DNA of 64,000 nt from Bradyrhizobium diazoefficiens USDA 110 (GCF_000011365.1 NC_004463.1:5504001-5568000); one strand, 5' to 3'. Positions 28,136 to 36,700 are shown, counted from the first letter of the stretch. A program made the numbers and translations. Notes: generated by a model from the letters alone, not told the origin.

Positions 28136-28258
28136 GAGCATGATCCGGACCCGGAGGGCCGCGTTAGCGCAAAGTGTGAAGCGGTTTTCCGAAGAGATCA
28201 TGCTCAAACAATAACCTAAAGCGCGATGACGATTCATCCCAATCTCATCGCGCTTTAG
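28136..28258. repeat. Dispersed palindromic repeat with two dyads
   Basis: Two perfect dyads in tandem: GAGCATGATC/GATCATGCTC (28136-28145 and 28196-28205) and CTAAAGCGCGATGA/TCATCGCGCTTTAG (28216-28229 and 28245-28258). From memory this is a common repeat in Bradyrhizobium and relatives. It lies upstream of the SDR gene. Confidence 0.75.
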
Positions 28259-28358
28259 CGCCGCTCATCGCAGCGCGCGCAAAATGTAGCAGCGCCGCAT
28301 CCGCAGGTAAAAGCGGATCGGCGCTGCCACCTTCGCCATCGTTATTTCGGCGGACGGA

Positions 28359-28753
28359 CTATTCGGCCGCTTCGACGCACGGCCCGTTCAACGCACCGAG
28401 CGCCTCCTCGTTCGGCTCGAACAAATAGTGCACCGGCGTGACCTGGAGCGCGGCGACATTCATGTCGCGAACCAGCTTGCCGCGGCGGATCGCATCGCGC
28501 GTGGAGTCCACGAGGATGCCGGCGATCACGGGAATGCGCCCCTTCCCGCCTCGACCGTCGCGGCCATCAGGTCGCGATATTCCTCGTGATCGAGCGTGCG
28601 CCCCTCGCCGGTCGAACCGCCGGCGGCGACGCCGTGTGCGCCGGCGCCGATCATCCAGTCGACCTGGGGCGCCACGAGCCCAAAGTCGATCTCGCCGTCT
28701 TTCCGGAACGGCGTCGTCATCGGCGGGATCACGCCGGTCGGACGTACCTTCAT
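28359..28753 (-). pseudogene. Broken DapA-family (dihydrodipicolinate synthase-like) gene
   Basis: The N-terminal part reads as a DHDPS/NAL-family barrel: VRPTGVIPPMTTPF, then GAHGVAAGGSTGEGRTL (the family GGTTGE phosphate loop) and a helix up to VEAGRG. The frame then shifts near 28545 and continues as RIPVIAGILVDSTRDAI, then VAALQVTPVHYLF. A one-base deletion in an A run (GGAAAGGGG to GGAAGGGG) would explain the shift. The second frame stops after LGALNGPCVEAAE, so roughly the last half of a 300-residue enzyme is missing. An ATG at 28774 is an alternative start. Confidence 0.75.
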
Positions 28754-29081
28754 GTTCTGCCCTCGCGTTTCCATAACCCTTGTGGCGGTCCCGCTCTTTT
28801 GACGAGTATCCGCCCGCTTCGAAGCCTATTGGCTGTGCAAGCCCTGTGAAGGGCCGCCCGCGCGGCGCAGCCCCGCAGAATCCAACATTCCTGTGATCAC
28901 CCCCTCCGGTTCCCGTATTTGTCCGGCTTCGGGTTAGGGGCATTTTTTTTACAATCCGAATCATCAAATGGGGGTGGACGCTGGGTCGAGTCGGCCAGGT
29001 CAGCGTGTTGTTTGTGTCACAGGCTCTGGCACTCCGCTTGCATCCTCTTCGTGGTCAGAAACTACCGATGAGGTGACAGGA

Positions 29082-29321
29082 ATGTTCGTGACCGTCGTTG
29101 CCGTGCTCTGCCGGCTTGGTGCATCTGCCTCGGGCGCTTGCGTCGAGGAAATCGTGACCGACAGCAACATGACGCCCGAAATGTCGATGATGCAGTGTGC
29201 AATCGGCGCACAGGCACCCTTGGCGAAGTGGATGGGCGAGCATCCGATCTATCACGCCAACTGGCGCCTCGAGCGCTACAAATGCGTGCCGGGTCACTAC
29301 GAGATCAAGGGCCACGCCTAA
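29082..29321 (+). CDS. Small exported cysteine-containing hypothetical protein
   Basis: A 79-residue protein with a hydrophobic N-terminus (FVTVVAVLCRLGASASGACV) that looks like a signal peptide. The mature part holds the well-formed motif CVEEIVTDSNMTPEMSMMQC and a late cysteine in YKCVPGHYEIKG. Start at ATG 29082 is supported by GAGGTGACAGGA just upstream; the frame opens earlier at 28968. Function unknown; probably periplasmic with disulfides. Confidence 0.65.
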   Translation: MFVTVVAVLCRLGASASGACVEEIVTDSNMTPEMSMMQCAIGAQAPLAKWMGEHPIYHANWRLERYKCVPGHYEIKGHA

Positions 29322-29453
29322 GGCCCCGCAAAACTACTGATATCAAGACGACTGAGGAAACGCCCCGGGGGCCACCTTTCTCCTCTGCGCGGGCACCGCT
29401 GGCGCCAGACCCATCGCGGCGGCGCGCTTTGTGACTATCGTCACGCTCTTCCC

Positions 29454-30428
29454 TCAAGCAATCGCACGCAAGATGATCGCGCGCGCCTTTCGCCCCTCCG
29501 GCGTCGGCATCAGCGCATAATTGTGCGGCTGGTTGCGGAGCAGATGCAGCTCGACCGGCACACCAACCGCCCTCGCCCGCTCCGCAAGATCGACGCTGTC
29601 GGGGTAGAGCAGATCGCGAGTCCCTGCGAAGATCGTCATTGGCGGCAGCGAACGGAACGCGCCGTTGAGCGGGCTGACGAAGGGATGGCCGACATCGAGC
29701 TCGCCGGCATAGAGGCGCCCCGCCTCGAGTATCCCCGGAATGTCCTGCATCGGATCGCGCGCCGCGATCTCGACCTGCTCCGGACGGCTGACCGACGCAT
29801 CCGCGGCGGGCGAGATCAGCACCATCAGGTTCGGCTGCCGATGTCCGCGATCACGCAGCCACTGGCAGGCGGCGAGCGCCAGGCCCGCGCCGGCCGAATT
29901 GCCGACCACCGTGACCTTTGCAGGCCCGGCATCTTCCAGCAGCATCCGCAACAGCTCGGCCGTCGCCGGCACGACGTCCTTCGCGGTGACGCGCGGCGCG
30001 AGCGGATAGATCGGCACGACGCAAACGACGCGCGCCTCGCGCGTCATCTGACCAATGAGCCGCCAATGCGCCGGCACGATCTCGTTGATGAAGCCACCGC
30101 CATGCAGGAACATGACGTAGTTGCAGCCCTCATGGCCGGAAGACGGCGCGGTGTAATAGACCGGCCATCCGCCCATCCTGGTCAGCGTCACCTCGACACC
30201 GCGGCCGAGCCCCGTCGGCTCATGCGAGGCCGGCTGCAAGGCGCGCTTGTGCACATGCGCCTGCACCGCCTCGGCGGATGCGAGCTGCTTCTTGAACGGA
30301 AGCAGCCTGAGCAGCACGTTGAAGCAACGGCTCTGCAAGCTCGGCGCGGGATCACGCTGCGGCGGCGCATCTAGCGCGCGGCCGCCAGGGCAAATCTGCA
30401 ACGCCGACACGATCTTCGCAACGCTCAT
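29454..30428 (-). CDS. Alpha/beta hydrolase of the hormone-sensitive lipase family
   Basis: A 324-residue esterase/lipase. The HSL-family oxyanion motif HGGGF is present (MFLHGGGFINEIVPAHW), as are the nucleophile GNSAG (VVGNSAGAGLALAAC), the acid in FAGTRDLLYPDS and the catalytic His in QPHNYALMP. The start is ATG 30428, preceded by the strong GGAGGTGGCCA site. It is divergent from a TetR regulator with 122 bp between starts holding clear inverted repeats, so it is probably the regulator's target. Substrate is probably a short- or medium-chain ester. Confidence 0.88.
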   Translation of the reverse strand: MSVAKIVSALQICPGGRALDAPPQRDPAPSLQSRCFNVLLRLLPFKKQLASAEAVQAHVHKRALQPASHEPTGLGRGVEVTLTRMGGWPVYYTAPSSGHEGCNYVMFLHGGGFINEIVPAHWRLIGQMTREARVVCVVPIYPLAPRVTAKDVVPATAELLRMLLEDAGPAKVTVVGNSAGAGLALAACQWLRDRGHRQPNLMVLISPAADASVSRPEQVEIAARDPMQDIPGILEAGRLYAGELDVGHPFVSPLNGAFRSLPPMTIFAGTRDLLYPDSVDLAERARAVGVPVELHLLRNQPHNYALMPTPEGRKARAIILRAIA

Positions 30429-30501
30429 TGGCCACCTCCCCTCCGGGCTCTCCCGACGCGGCGGCAAAGACGCTTGCCGACCCGTCGCCACTTGCGGATA
30501 T

Positions 30502-30536
30502 AATGCGAGCATTCACTCGCTTTTCCTACTCGCATT
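30502..30536. promoter_or_regulatory. Probable TetR operator
   Basis: Perfect arms AATGCGAG (30502-30509) and CTCGCATT (30529-30536), plus an inner GCGAG-N6-CTCGC dyad (30505-30520). Located between the divergent lipase and TetR genes, just ahead of the TetR start. Confidence 0.7.
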
Positions 30537-30550
30537 CGGACCGCTGGCCC

Positions 30551-31174
30551 ATGGCGCGCAAACCACCGACAAAACCCCGGAAAAACGCCTCCCAGAAGAG
30601 GTCCCGCGCCACCGTCGACGCACTGGTCGAGGCAACCGCTCGCATTCTGGTCCGCGAAGGTTTTGAGAAGGCGAGCACCAACCGGATCGCCGAAGTCGCC
30701 GGCGTCAGCGTCGGCTCGCTCTACCAATATTTTCCGGGCAAGGAGGCCCTCGTCGCCGCCGTGATCGACCGCCACAACGAGGAGATCATGGGCATCGTCC
30801 GCTCAGCGCTGACCGAGGTCGCCGACATGCCGATCGAGAAGGCGGTGCGAAAACTCGTGAGCGTCGCGATCGAGGCCCACCGCATCGATCCGAAACTCCA
30901 TCGGGTGCTCGCCGAGCAGATCCCGCGCACCGGCCAGCTCAAGGACGTCGAGGCCTTCAACCGCGAGGTCCACACCCTCGTCCGCGCCTATCTCGAAAGC
31001 CGCCGCAACGAGATGCGCAAGATCGACCCGGCCCTTGCCACCTTCATCTGCGTCAGCGCCATCGAGGCCGTCGCGCACAACACGGTGCTGAACCACGCCG
31101 AGATGCTGTCGGAGAAGACGGTGCGGACGCTGGTGGACGAGACGACGAGGATGGTGGTGGGGTATTTGAGGTAG
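30551..31174 (+). CDS. TetR-family transcriptional regulator
   Basis: A 207-residue TetR repressor. The basic N-tail (MARKPPTKPRKNASQKRS) leads into the helix-turn-helix: AILVREGFEKASTNRIAEVAG, then VSVGSLYQYFPGKEALVAAV (about residues 30-70). The ligand domain carries a TetR_C-like LHRVLAEQIPRTGQLKD. Start ATG 30551, as the longer frame overlaps the divergent lipase. The paired operator upstream implies autoregulation and repression of the lipase gene. Confidence 0.9.
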   Translation: MARKPPTKPRKNASQKRSRATVDALVEATARILVREGFEKASTNRIAEVAGVSVGSLYQYFPGKEALVAAVIDRHNEEIMGIVRSALTEVADMPIEKAVRKLVSVAIEAHRIDPKLHRVLAEQIPRTGQLKDVEAFNREVHTLVRAYLESRRNEMRKIDPALATFICVSAIEAVAHNTVLNHAEMLSEKTVRTLVDETTRMVVGYLR

Positions 31175-31366
31175 GTGGAACGACGTCTGGAGAGTGGACG
31201 CCTACAAGAACGTTGGAAAGCTAGGACTGAGCATAGGAGAGAACTCCGCTCCAACCTTTCGCTCCGCGAAGCTTGGGGAATTAAAAAAGGACGCGAAGAC
31301 CGCCCTGTACCACTCTACCGCATCAGCCGGCGGCAATGCGTCATCAGCCACTACCGGTTGCGCGCC

Positions 31367-31537
31367 TCAGTCGTCCCAGACGCGCTTGCCGCAGCCGCAT
31401 TCGAACATGCGAGTAATGGCTCCGCTCTCAGAGTCCACCACCGCTCGGACAAGCTTCATTTTCTTGCCGCAGATGCGGCACGTTCTGGTTGAGTTGTCCT
31501 CGACAACGCAAATCTTCTCAGCACGGAATATTTCCAT
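31367..31537 (-). CDS. Small zinc-ribbon-like hypothetical protein
   Basis: A 56-residue protein with CRICGKKMKLVRAVVDSESG followed by MFECGCGKRVW, giving a CxxC...CxC arrangement that could bind one zinc. The start is ATG 31537 with a G-rich stretch 8-13 bases upstream. The conserved-looking core supports a real gene, but length makes it uncertain. The 190 bp on its right-hand genomic side up to 31735 and on the left to 31175 show no other gene. Confidence 0.6.
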   Translation of the reverse strand: MEIFRAEKICVVEDNSTRTCRICGKKMKLVRAVVDSESGAITRMFECGCGKRVWDD

Positions 31538-31734
31538 GAGTCGCGCCCCCCGTCTGAGGTGACCTGGTGGAGATTGCAAACTGACTGAAGCAGGGAAAGT
31601 AGAAGAACTGCGTAACGAGCCCCTGCGGGCAGTTTGCGACTGTCCAGGAAGCGAATCAAGACGCGCCGGCTATTCTGACGACCCCTTTTGGGTACCTCAT
31701 CAGGATGGCCCGAGTGCCGGAACGGAGCGATCCG

Positions 31735-31944
31735 TTAATCCTCATCAGAGCTGGGTCTGATGTAATCCCTATGCAAAACGGTTGGTCGTTGGGCACCATC
31801 GAACAGAACGGTGATGCCGGTTGTACGTTGGCCTAGGGCGACAACGACGCCAACCTTGTCAGCCAGGTCTGGGCAACGAATTTTTCCGATTTCGCTGAGC
31901 TTAAAACGCGCGCCGACTTCAATCCTATTTGTTCTCAAATCCAT
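31735..31944 (-). CDS. Small conserved hypothetical protein
   Basis: A 69-residue protein (MDLRTNRIEVGARFKLSEIG, then CPDLADKVGVVVAL and VLFDGAQRPTVLHRDYI) with the look of a small SH3-like beta barrel. From memory, similar short proteins recur in Bradyrhizobium accessory DNA. Start ATG 31944 is preceded by GAGGCG. Function unknown. Confidence 0.6.
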   Translation of the reverse strand: MDLRTNRIEVGARFKLSEIGKIRCPDLADKVGVVVALGQRTTGITVLFDGAQRPTVLHRDYIRPSSDED

Positions 31945-32348
31945 GGTTGCGCCTCGCAAAGAGACCGATCGAAATGAAACAGAGTGGTGGCAAAGTTCCT
32001 CAAAAATACCGGTGACTATGGCGACTCATTGTTTCAAGAGTATTTCGTAATTCGAGAATTAGACAGCGTCGCAGACAGGTGCTTGGAGCAACAACTGGTA
32101 ACCCCGTAAGGCCGCCTCGGTTGGCGGGAAGATTGAAAGCAACCTCGGCAAGCTCCCCGCCCCTGTCTGGTGGTCTAGGCCGTCGAGCGGGGAGCTGCCG
32201 CGCCAGCCCCGCACCAAAACAAGCTAAAAACGTGCCAGACGCAGAGCGCGCGTTTGCCGCTAGGAAGGTGGGCGTTGGCGCATTGGGCGCATTGCGATTG
32301 CTGTTCCGGGTCAGATCTGACGCGATGGGCCAAGAAGAGAGGTGCGAT
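31945..32348. other. Gene-free stretch with one long-loop inverted repeat
   Basis: No convincing coding sequence in about 400 bp. The one structured element seen is AGCTCCCCGC (32151-32160) and its exact complement GCGGGGAGCT (32187-32196), 26 bp apart. Confidence 0.5.
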
Positions 32349-33005
32349 CTAACCGCTCGTCGCAGCGCGATAGAAGGCTTCTACCTTCCTCAGGTCTTTT
32401 GAGTGAGTGCCCTCTCGATCCGTTCTTGTTTTCGAATCAACGCCGGCCGGTCGCACCGACCGAATAGCTTCCTTGACATTGTCCGGTCCGAGGCCACCAG
32501 CAAGTATGACCGGGGTGCGAACACTCTCCACTATCGTTCGACTGATGCTCCAGTCGTGCGTCACCCCTTGCGCGCCGATTTGCACATCACCTGTCCGATG
32601 ACTGTCGAGCAGGATCCAATCGACAACCCCATCATAAGCTTGCGCCACGCCTACTGCCTCAGGTCCCGTGACAGGTACGCTGCGCATGAATTTGGTCTTC
32701 GGCAGGGACTTTCGCAGCGCCACGACAAGATCAGGCGTAAGCAATTCGCTGGATGCGCCAAGATGAACAATGGGCGGATCAAGCTCTCTCGCCATCCGTT
32801 CGATAAGAGCGACATCCGCCGAAAGGAACAGCGCGGAAACTACGGACGGCGCCCGCACCATCTTCATAACCGCTAACGCCTTCTGAACCGGAAGCTCCCG
32901 GGGGAAGGCTCCATCGCCGACGAGCACGCCGACATGATCCACGCCGATTACCGATATCGCCTCGGCTTCCGCAGGTGTCGCGACTTCGTAAATTTGCGTC
33001 AGCAT
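32349..33005 (-). CDS. Phosphoribosylanthranilate isomerase-like protein (TrpF fold)
   Basis: A 218-residue TIM-barrel protein resembling TrpF. C-terminal motifs are good: DWILLDSHR, TPVILAGGLGPDNVKEAI and PAGVDSKTRTDREGTHSKDL. The N-terminal strand reads MLTQIYEVATPAEAEA where true TrpF has the VKICG motif, so the catalytic cysteine is absent. The later aspartate (LLDS) is kept. It therefore probably acts on a different substrate or does not catalyse the tryptophan step. It stands alone with no trp genes nearby. Confidence 0.75.
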   Translation of the reverse strand: MLTQIYEVATPAEAEAISVIGVDHVGVLVGDGAFPRELPVQKALAVMKMVRAPSVVSALFLSADVALIERMARELDPPIVHLGASSELLTPDLVVALRKSLPKTKFMRSVPVTGPEAVGVAQAYDGVVDWILLDSHRTGDVQIGAQGVTHDWSISRTIVESVRTPVILAGGLGPDNVKEAIRSVRPAGVDSKTRTDREGTHSKDLRKVEAFYRAATSG

Positions 33006-33183
33006 TGTCTTACACGCTGCCACCACTCAGTTGAGTAGACAGGATGGGCTGGTCCTGGGTCAACGGCCGTTTTGGGTCAATCGCGTCGGTCGGGCGCTCG
33101 GCTAACCGCTTCCGATCGCGATCGTCCTTGCTGGCGACGCGCTCCCTGGCGCGAAAAGAATAGGCCGGGCGGCGGGCGTGGTG

Positions 33184-33930
33184 TCAGCGAGTGCCGGCGG
33201 GATCCCTGCAAGCAACGATGTCGCGGGGAGATTTTCGACCCGCGACCTCCGGCGGAGAGAATACTGCGAGGTACCCTCCGTCCCCTTCGAGCTTATATGT
33301 GGCGACCTCGCGATAGCCGACGGCGGTCAATTCGCAGCGCAGGAGCTCAATTGGCGTGCCATGCTTCGACGTCGGAAGCTCAAGGTCGACAATTCCGACC
33401 CGTGCACCCTGCTTCAAGGCGGGCGCGAGATTGTAGAGGAAGGCATAGGGTTGGGCTATCTCGTGATACATGTGCACGAGGATTGCGGCATCCAGCGAGG
33501 AAGCGGGCAGACGCGGGTCGTGTGGTTCGCCGAGCGCGAATTGCACGTTCGTCAACTTCAGGAGTTTTGTTCGCCTGGCGAGTTCTATGAGGTAATCCCG
33601 CGTGACGTCCTGTGCAACGACAGAGCCGGCGGGTGCGACGAGGTACGAGAGTCTAACCGTGTGGTAGCCACTGCCCGCACCAATGTCGCCGACTGTCATG
33701 CCAGGTTTCAGTTCAAGAACACGTGCGATCTGGCCGGCCTCATTGAGAGCGTCGCGGTGCTCTTCGGAGGCGCGGCGTGGGCTGACAATCCGTGCGACAG
33801 GGCGCTGCGGTGAGGGAAACTCGTTTGCAGCGACTCCGGGGGGAGCCAGATAACCTATGTCAGCGGCATATGCGCGAGTTGCAGCAAACGCCACAAGTAG
33901 CGTCGCTGCCGCTGTCGCGATGTTCCACAC
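33184..33930 (-). CDS. Exported class I SAM-methyltransferase-like protein
   Basis: A 248-residue protein. Residues 1-22 form a signal peptide (LLVAFAATRAYAA|D). A Methyltransf domain follows: LELKPGMTVGDIGAGSGYHT with the SAM glycine loop, then VVAQDVTRDYL, then LDAAILVHMYHEI. The combination of a secretion signal and an apparently intact SAM site is odd, since SAM is cytoplasmic. Such proteins are known in proteobacterial genomes, but their role is unclear. Confidence 0.78.
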   Translation of the reverse strand: MWNIATAAATLLVAFAATRAYAADIGYLAPPGVAANEFPSPQRPVARIVSPRRASEEHRDALNEAGQIARVLELKPGMTVGDIGAGSGYHTVRLSYLVAPAGSVVAQDVTRDYLIELARRTKLLKLTNVQFALGEPHDPRLPASSLDAAILVHMYHEIAQPYAFLYNLAPALKQGARVGIVDLELPTSKHGTPIELLRCELTAVGYREVATYKLEGDGGYLAVFSPPEVAGRKSPRDIVACRDPAGTR

Positions 33931-34079
33931 CCTACAGCACCTGGCTCACCAACCAGAGCGCGATCGAGCAGCAGAGCGCAATTCCAAGGTACGGCAATGC
34001 AATTGTCATCGGTTCCTCACTGACGAATTCCGATGCTGAAACGCTAGCGAGATTCGCATATTCGCAGCCGCGTGACTAT

Positions 34080-34452
34080 CCCGTTCGCATGCACCGCGCG
34101 TTCGAGTTCTGCCTGGCCACCGCCGCCAAGGCGGTGCCTGATGGCCCCGACTGAAATCAAAGATGACGCCTACCGCTTGCGCGTCGAGCGCAACGGCAAG
34201 ACCGCCCGGCTATTCACCCGCAACGGCCACGACCGGACCACGCGCTTCTTCTGGATCGTCCAAGCCGCGTTGAAGAACCGCGAGCAGCAATTCGTCATCG
34301 ACGGCGGGGCTGTGGTGCACGGCGTCGACGGCGTGTCCGACTTCAACGCGCAGCATTCGCGCTGGCACGACAACGAGGTGCAGCTCTACGCATTCGACGT
34401 TCTCGCGCTCGGCGGCGAAGATTTGCGCCAGCTGCCGCCGAGTCTGCGCAAG
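34080..34452 (+). pseudogene. Remnant of an ATP-dependent DNA ligase (LigD/LigC-like)
   Basis: One frame gives MHRAFEFCLATAAKAVPDGP and stops at about 34154. A second frame then gives TEIKDDAYRLRVERNGKT, containing the adenylation-site lysine region (family EIKxDGYR), then ARLFTRNGHD, FVIDGGAVV, GVSDFN and VQLYAFDVLALGGEDLRQLP. The frame change fits a deletion of about eight bases in the WIHEIK stretch. Homology ends near 34452, so the OB-fold and most of the catalytic domain are missing. Confidence 0.78.
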
Positions 34453-34691
34453 GCAATGTGGTCTCACATATTCCACGGGCCCGGATACTCTTGGCACTCT
34501 CGACATCATACGCACGCTAACGTGCGTTTAGTTCCACTCAACCATCTGTAAACGTTGAGAATTTCGGCCAACCTTTGGCAACGAGTGTGGCACGCGGGCT
34601 ACAGCAATTATCAACCATCGACTTACTCTTTGTCAGGCAGGTGGGCGAACGCGCCAATTCATTGAACTCGTTACTCTGGGGAGATACTCGC

Positions 34692-35477
34692 ATGAAGAAG
34701 GTTCTTGCGGCTGCGGCCGGAACATTGGCTCTCGCTCTGGCGGCTCCCGCCAGTGCGGCGGATCTGGCCGCCCGGCCGTACACCAAGGCCCCGGCGCCGA
34801 TGGTCGCCGCCATCTACGACTGGAGCGGCTTCTACATTGGTATCAACGGTGGCGGCGGCTCCGCGCACAGCTGCTGGGACTTTGTCACGCCAGTTACCGG
34901 CACCCTCGTCGGTGAAGGCTGTCACAACGCGACTGGCGGCACGATCGGTGGTCAGGTCGGCTATCGCTGGCAGTCAGCAAGTTGGGTGTTCGGTCTTGAA
35001 GGCCAGGGCAACTGGGCCGACTTCTCCGGCGACAACATCAGCCTCCTGTTCCCGGGTAGCGCTCTGGTCACGGGCGACCGCAATCGGTCACGGATCGATT
35101 CCTTCGGTCTCATCACGGGTCAGGTGGGCTACGCCTGGAACAGCGTTCTGCTCTACGTGAAGGGTGGCGCGGCTGTGGTCGGCGATAAGTTTGACATCTA
35201 CGCTGCTCCCGGCACTCCCGGTGCTGGCACATTGCTAGCCTCAGGTCGCGACACGCGCTGGGGGGCCACAGTTGGCGCCGGCCTTGAGTTTGGCTTTGCG
35301 CCGAACTGGTCGGTCGGTGTTGAGTACGATCACATCTTCCTCGGCCATCAGACGAGAGACCTCACGGTCCCTGGGACCGGGTTGTTATTTCAGACTAATC
35401 GCATCAGCCAAGATGTCGATATGGGTCTCGTGCGCCTGAACTATCGGTTCGGCGGCCCTCTCGTCGCGAGGTACTGA
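34692..35477 (+). CDS. Outer-membrane beta-barrel protein (Omp25/RopB-like)
   Basis: A 261-residue OMP_b-brl protein. Residues 1-21 are the signal peptide (ALALAAPASA|AD). The mature N-terminus shows the family pattern YDWSGFYIGINGGGG, followed by alternating strands such as GGQVGYRWQ and the closing DMGLVRLNYRFGGPLVARY. Start ATG 34692 follows GGGGAG. In rhizobia and Brucella such proteins are abundant small barrels linked to envelope stability. Its own terminator follows. Confidence 0.88.
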   Translation: MKKVLAAAAGTLALALAAPASAADLAARPYTKAPAPMVAAIYDWSGFYIGINGGGGSAHSCWDFVTPVTGTLVGEGCHNATGGTIGGQVGYRWQSASWVFGLEGQGNWADFSGDNISLLFPGSALVTGDRNRSRIDSFGLITGQVGYAWNSVLLYVKGGAAVVGDKFDIYAAPGTPGAGTLLASGRDTRWGATVGAGLEFGFAPNWSVGVEYDHIFLGHQTRDLTVPGTGLLFQTNRISQDVDMGLVRLNYRFGGPLVARY

Positions 35478-35497
35478 TTAGCATTATGCAAACGAAC

Positions 35498-35522
35498 AAG
35501 GCCGGCTCTTTGAGCCGGCCTT
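35498..35522 (+). terminator. Rho-independent terminator after the OMP gene
   Basis: Perfect 11-bp arms AAGGCCGGCTC/GAGCCGGCCTT with a 3-base loop, 21 bp after the stop. Confidence 0.88.
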
Positions 35523-35540
35523 GTGCGTTGGGAGGCTCGA

Positions 35541-35825
35541 GTGACGAAGACCTACCGACCAGTCACACCTTCGCAGCTCGCCGATGAGCTGAACCAAGCA
35601 TTCGCCTCGGCCGAACCTCACACAATCTCCAGGGCGATCGGACAGGCCCTCAAAGATTTCAACATTTCAGAAATCTCGAAAAAGGCCGAGCTGCAGCGTA
35701 CGAGCATTTATCGTGCTTTCGGCAACGAACAGCTTCCGAATTTTTCTACCGTCCTGGGGGTACTCACGGCTATGGGCTTGCAGCTGAAGGTAGCCCCCAA
35801 ACGCGGCGGGCATGCGAGCTTCTGA
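35541..35825 (+). CDS. Orphan addiction-module antidote-like regulator (HTH)
   Basis: A 94-residue XRE-like helix-turn-helix protein matching the pattern of probable addiction module antidote proteins: LADELNQAFASAEPHTISRA, then ISEISKKAELQRTSIYRAFG and LGVLTAMGLQLKVAPK. GTG 35541 is taken as start because GGAGG lies 6 bases upstream; the frame opens at 35523. The partner toxin of these modules is normally the preceding gene, but here the preceding gene is the OMP and no RelE-like toxin is seen on either side. Confidence 0.75.
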   Translation: MTKTYRPVTPSQLADELNQAFASAEPHTISRAIGQALKDFNISEISKKAELQRTSIYRAFGNEQLPNFSTVLGVLTAMGLQLKVAPKRGGHASF

Positions 35826-36187
35826 TCCGCCAGATACGCCTCTGAGCTTTTTTTGTGCCTATACGTGGCGATGCAGTCCCCAAAACGCGATCAGCAGGAG
35901 AGCTGCGGCCCCAATTCCCAGCAATAGGAGAATGGCTTCCAGCATGACGAATCAAGCTCCGCCCGCCCCTTTGGAAGGATACACCTTGCCGGGTTTAGTC
36001 ACCAAGGCCCGCCAGCGTGAACCGGCGGGCCTCCTGTTGAATTCGGCGACCTCCGAGATCATCGGGAACATGATGCGCAGCGCGCGGTCATTGCGCGACG
36101 ATGGAGAGGCCGGCGTTCCTGGGGCAGCGCCTTGTCGCCGCCGAGGATCAGAACGACAAGCTTTGCCGCAGCGGGTACGGCTTGCAG
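35826..36187. other. Gene-free stretch with a terminator-like hairpin
   Basis: About 360 bp with no convincing gene. GGCCCGCC (36006-36013) and GGCGGGCC (36024-36031) form a perfect 8-bp stem that could end the phasin transcript coming from the right. Small plus-strand frames here are not supported. Confidence 0.5.
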
Positions 36188-36700
36188 TTATCGTCCCGGC
36201 AGAGCCGTGAGCTCTCGGGGCGGCTTGATGCGCCAGAACGGATATGCCGCCAGTTCTTTCGAATGCTGCGCGAACATATCGACCCGTCTGCTTGTAAATT
36301 CCGTAATGACGCCGAAAAATTCAGTTGGTGACCTGATCGTCGCAAGTCTAAGGCCGAATTCAAAAGCAAATTGCGCGTTGGCCCCGGCTATCTCAAGAAG
36401 CTTCGCTTGATACGCCTGTATGTTTGCCGTCGCTAAAGCAAAGCCTTTCGTTGGATCGCTATCCGTCATTCTCTGACTGAGGTCACCTGGTAAGGTATCC
36501 ACCCGAGGCTCAATGATAGAAACCTCGTGTTTAGGATCATCATGAAGCTCAGGAGGCGGTTCGACCGAGACTGCCGCAGCAGAGTGAAGTAAATTCTCTT
36601 TCGGGCTTCTAACAATGGCCTGCTTGTTCCGTTGGGCCCGCGCGGCCATTTTCGGATTGCGGGCGCGCTTTGGCGCTGTCGCCGGTTTGCGTTTGCTCAT
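36188..36700 (-). CDS. Phasin family protein
   Basis: A 170-residue phasin, a coat protein of polyhydroxyalkanoate granules. The N-terminal third is basic and Ala/Pro-rich (KRKPATAPKRARNPKMAARA). The C-terminal half is the amphipathic helical phasin region (FALATANIQAYQAKLLEIAG, then FEFGLRLATIRSPTEF, then FTSRRVDMFAQHSKELA). Start ATG 36700 with GGAGCG upstream. The neighbouring PHB depolymerase supports a role in PHA storage. Confidence 0.85.
   Translation of the reverse strand: MSKRKPATAPKRARNPKMAARAQRNKQAIVRSPKENLLHSAAAVSVEPPPELHDDPKHEVSIIEPRVDTLPGDLSQRMTDSDPTKGFALATANIQAYQAKLLEIAGANAQFAFEFGLRLATIRSPTEFFGVITEFTSRRVDMFAQHSKELAAYPFWRIKPPRELTALPGR

Noticed and set aside
31945..32402. Plus-strand 107-codon frame at 32079-32402
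   Set aside because: Biased composition, no start signal, and its end overlaps the TrpF-like gene in antisense.
36101..36331. Plus-strand frames of 76 and 92 codons
   Set aside because: They are antisense to the phasin gene, which has a clear family match.
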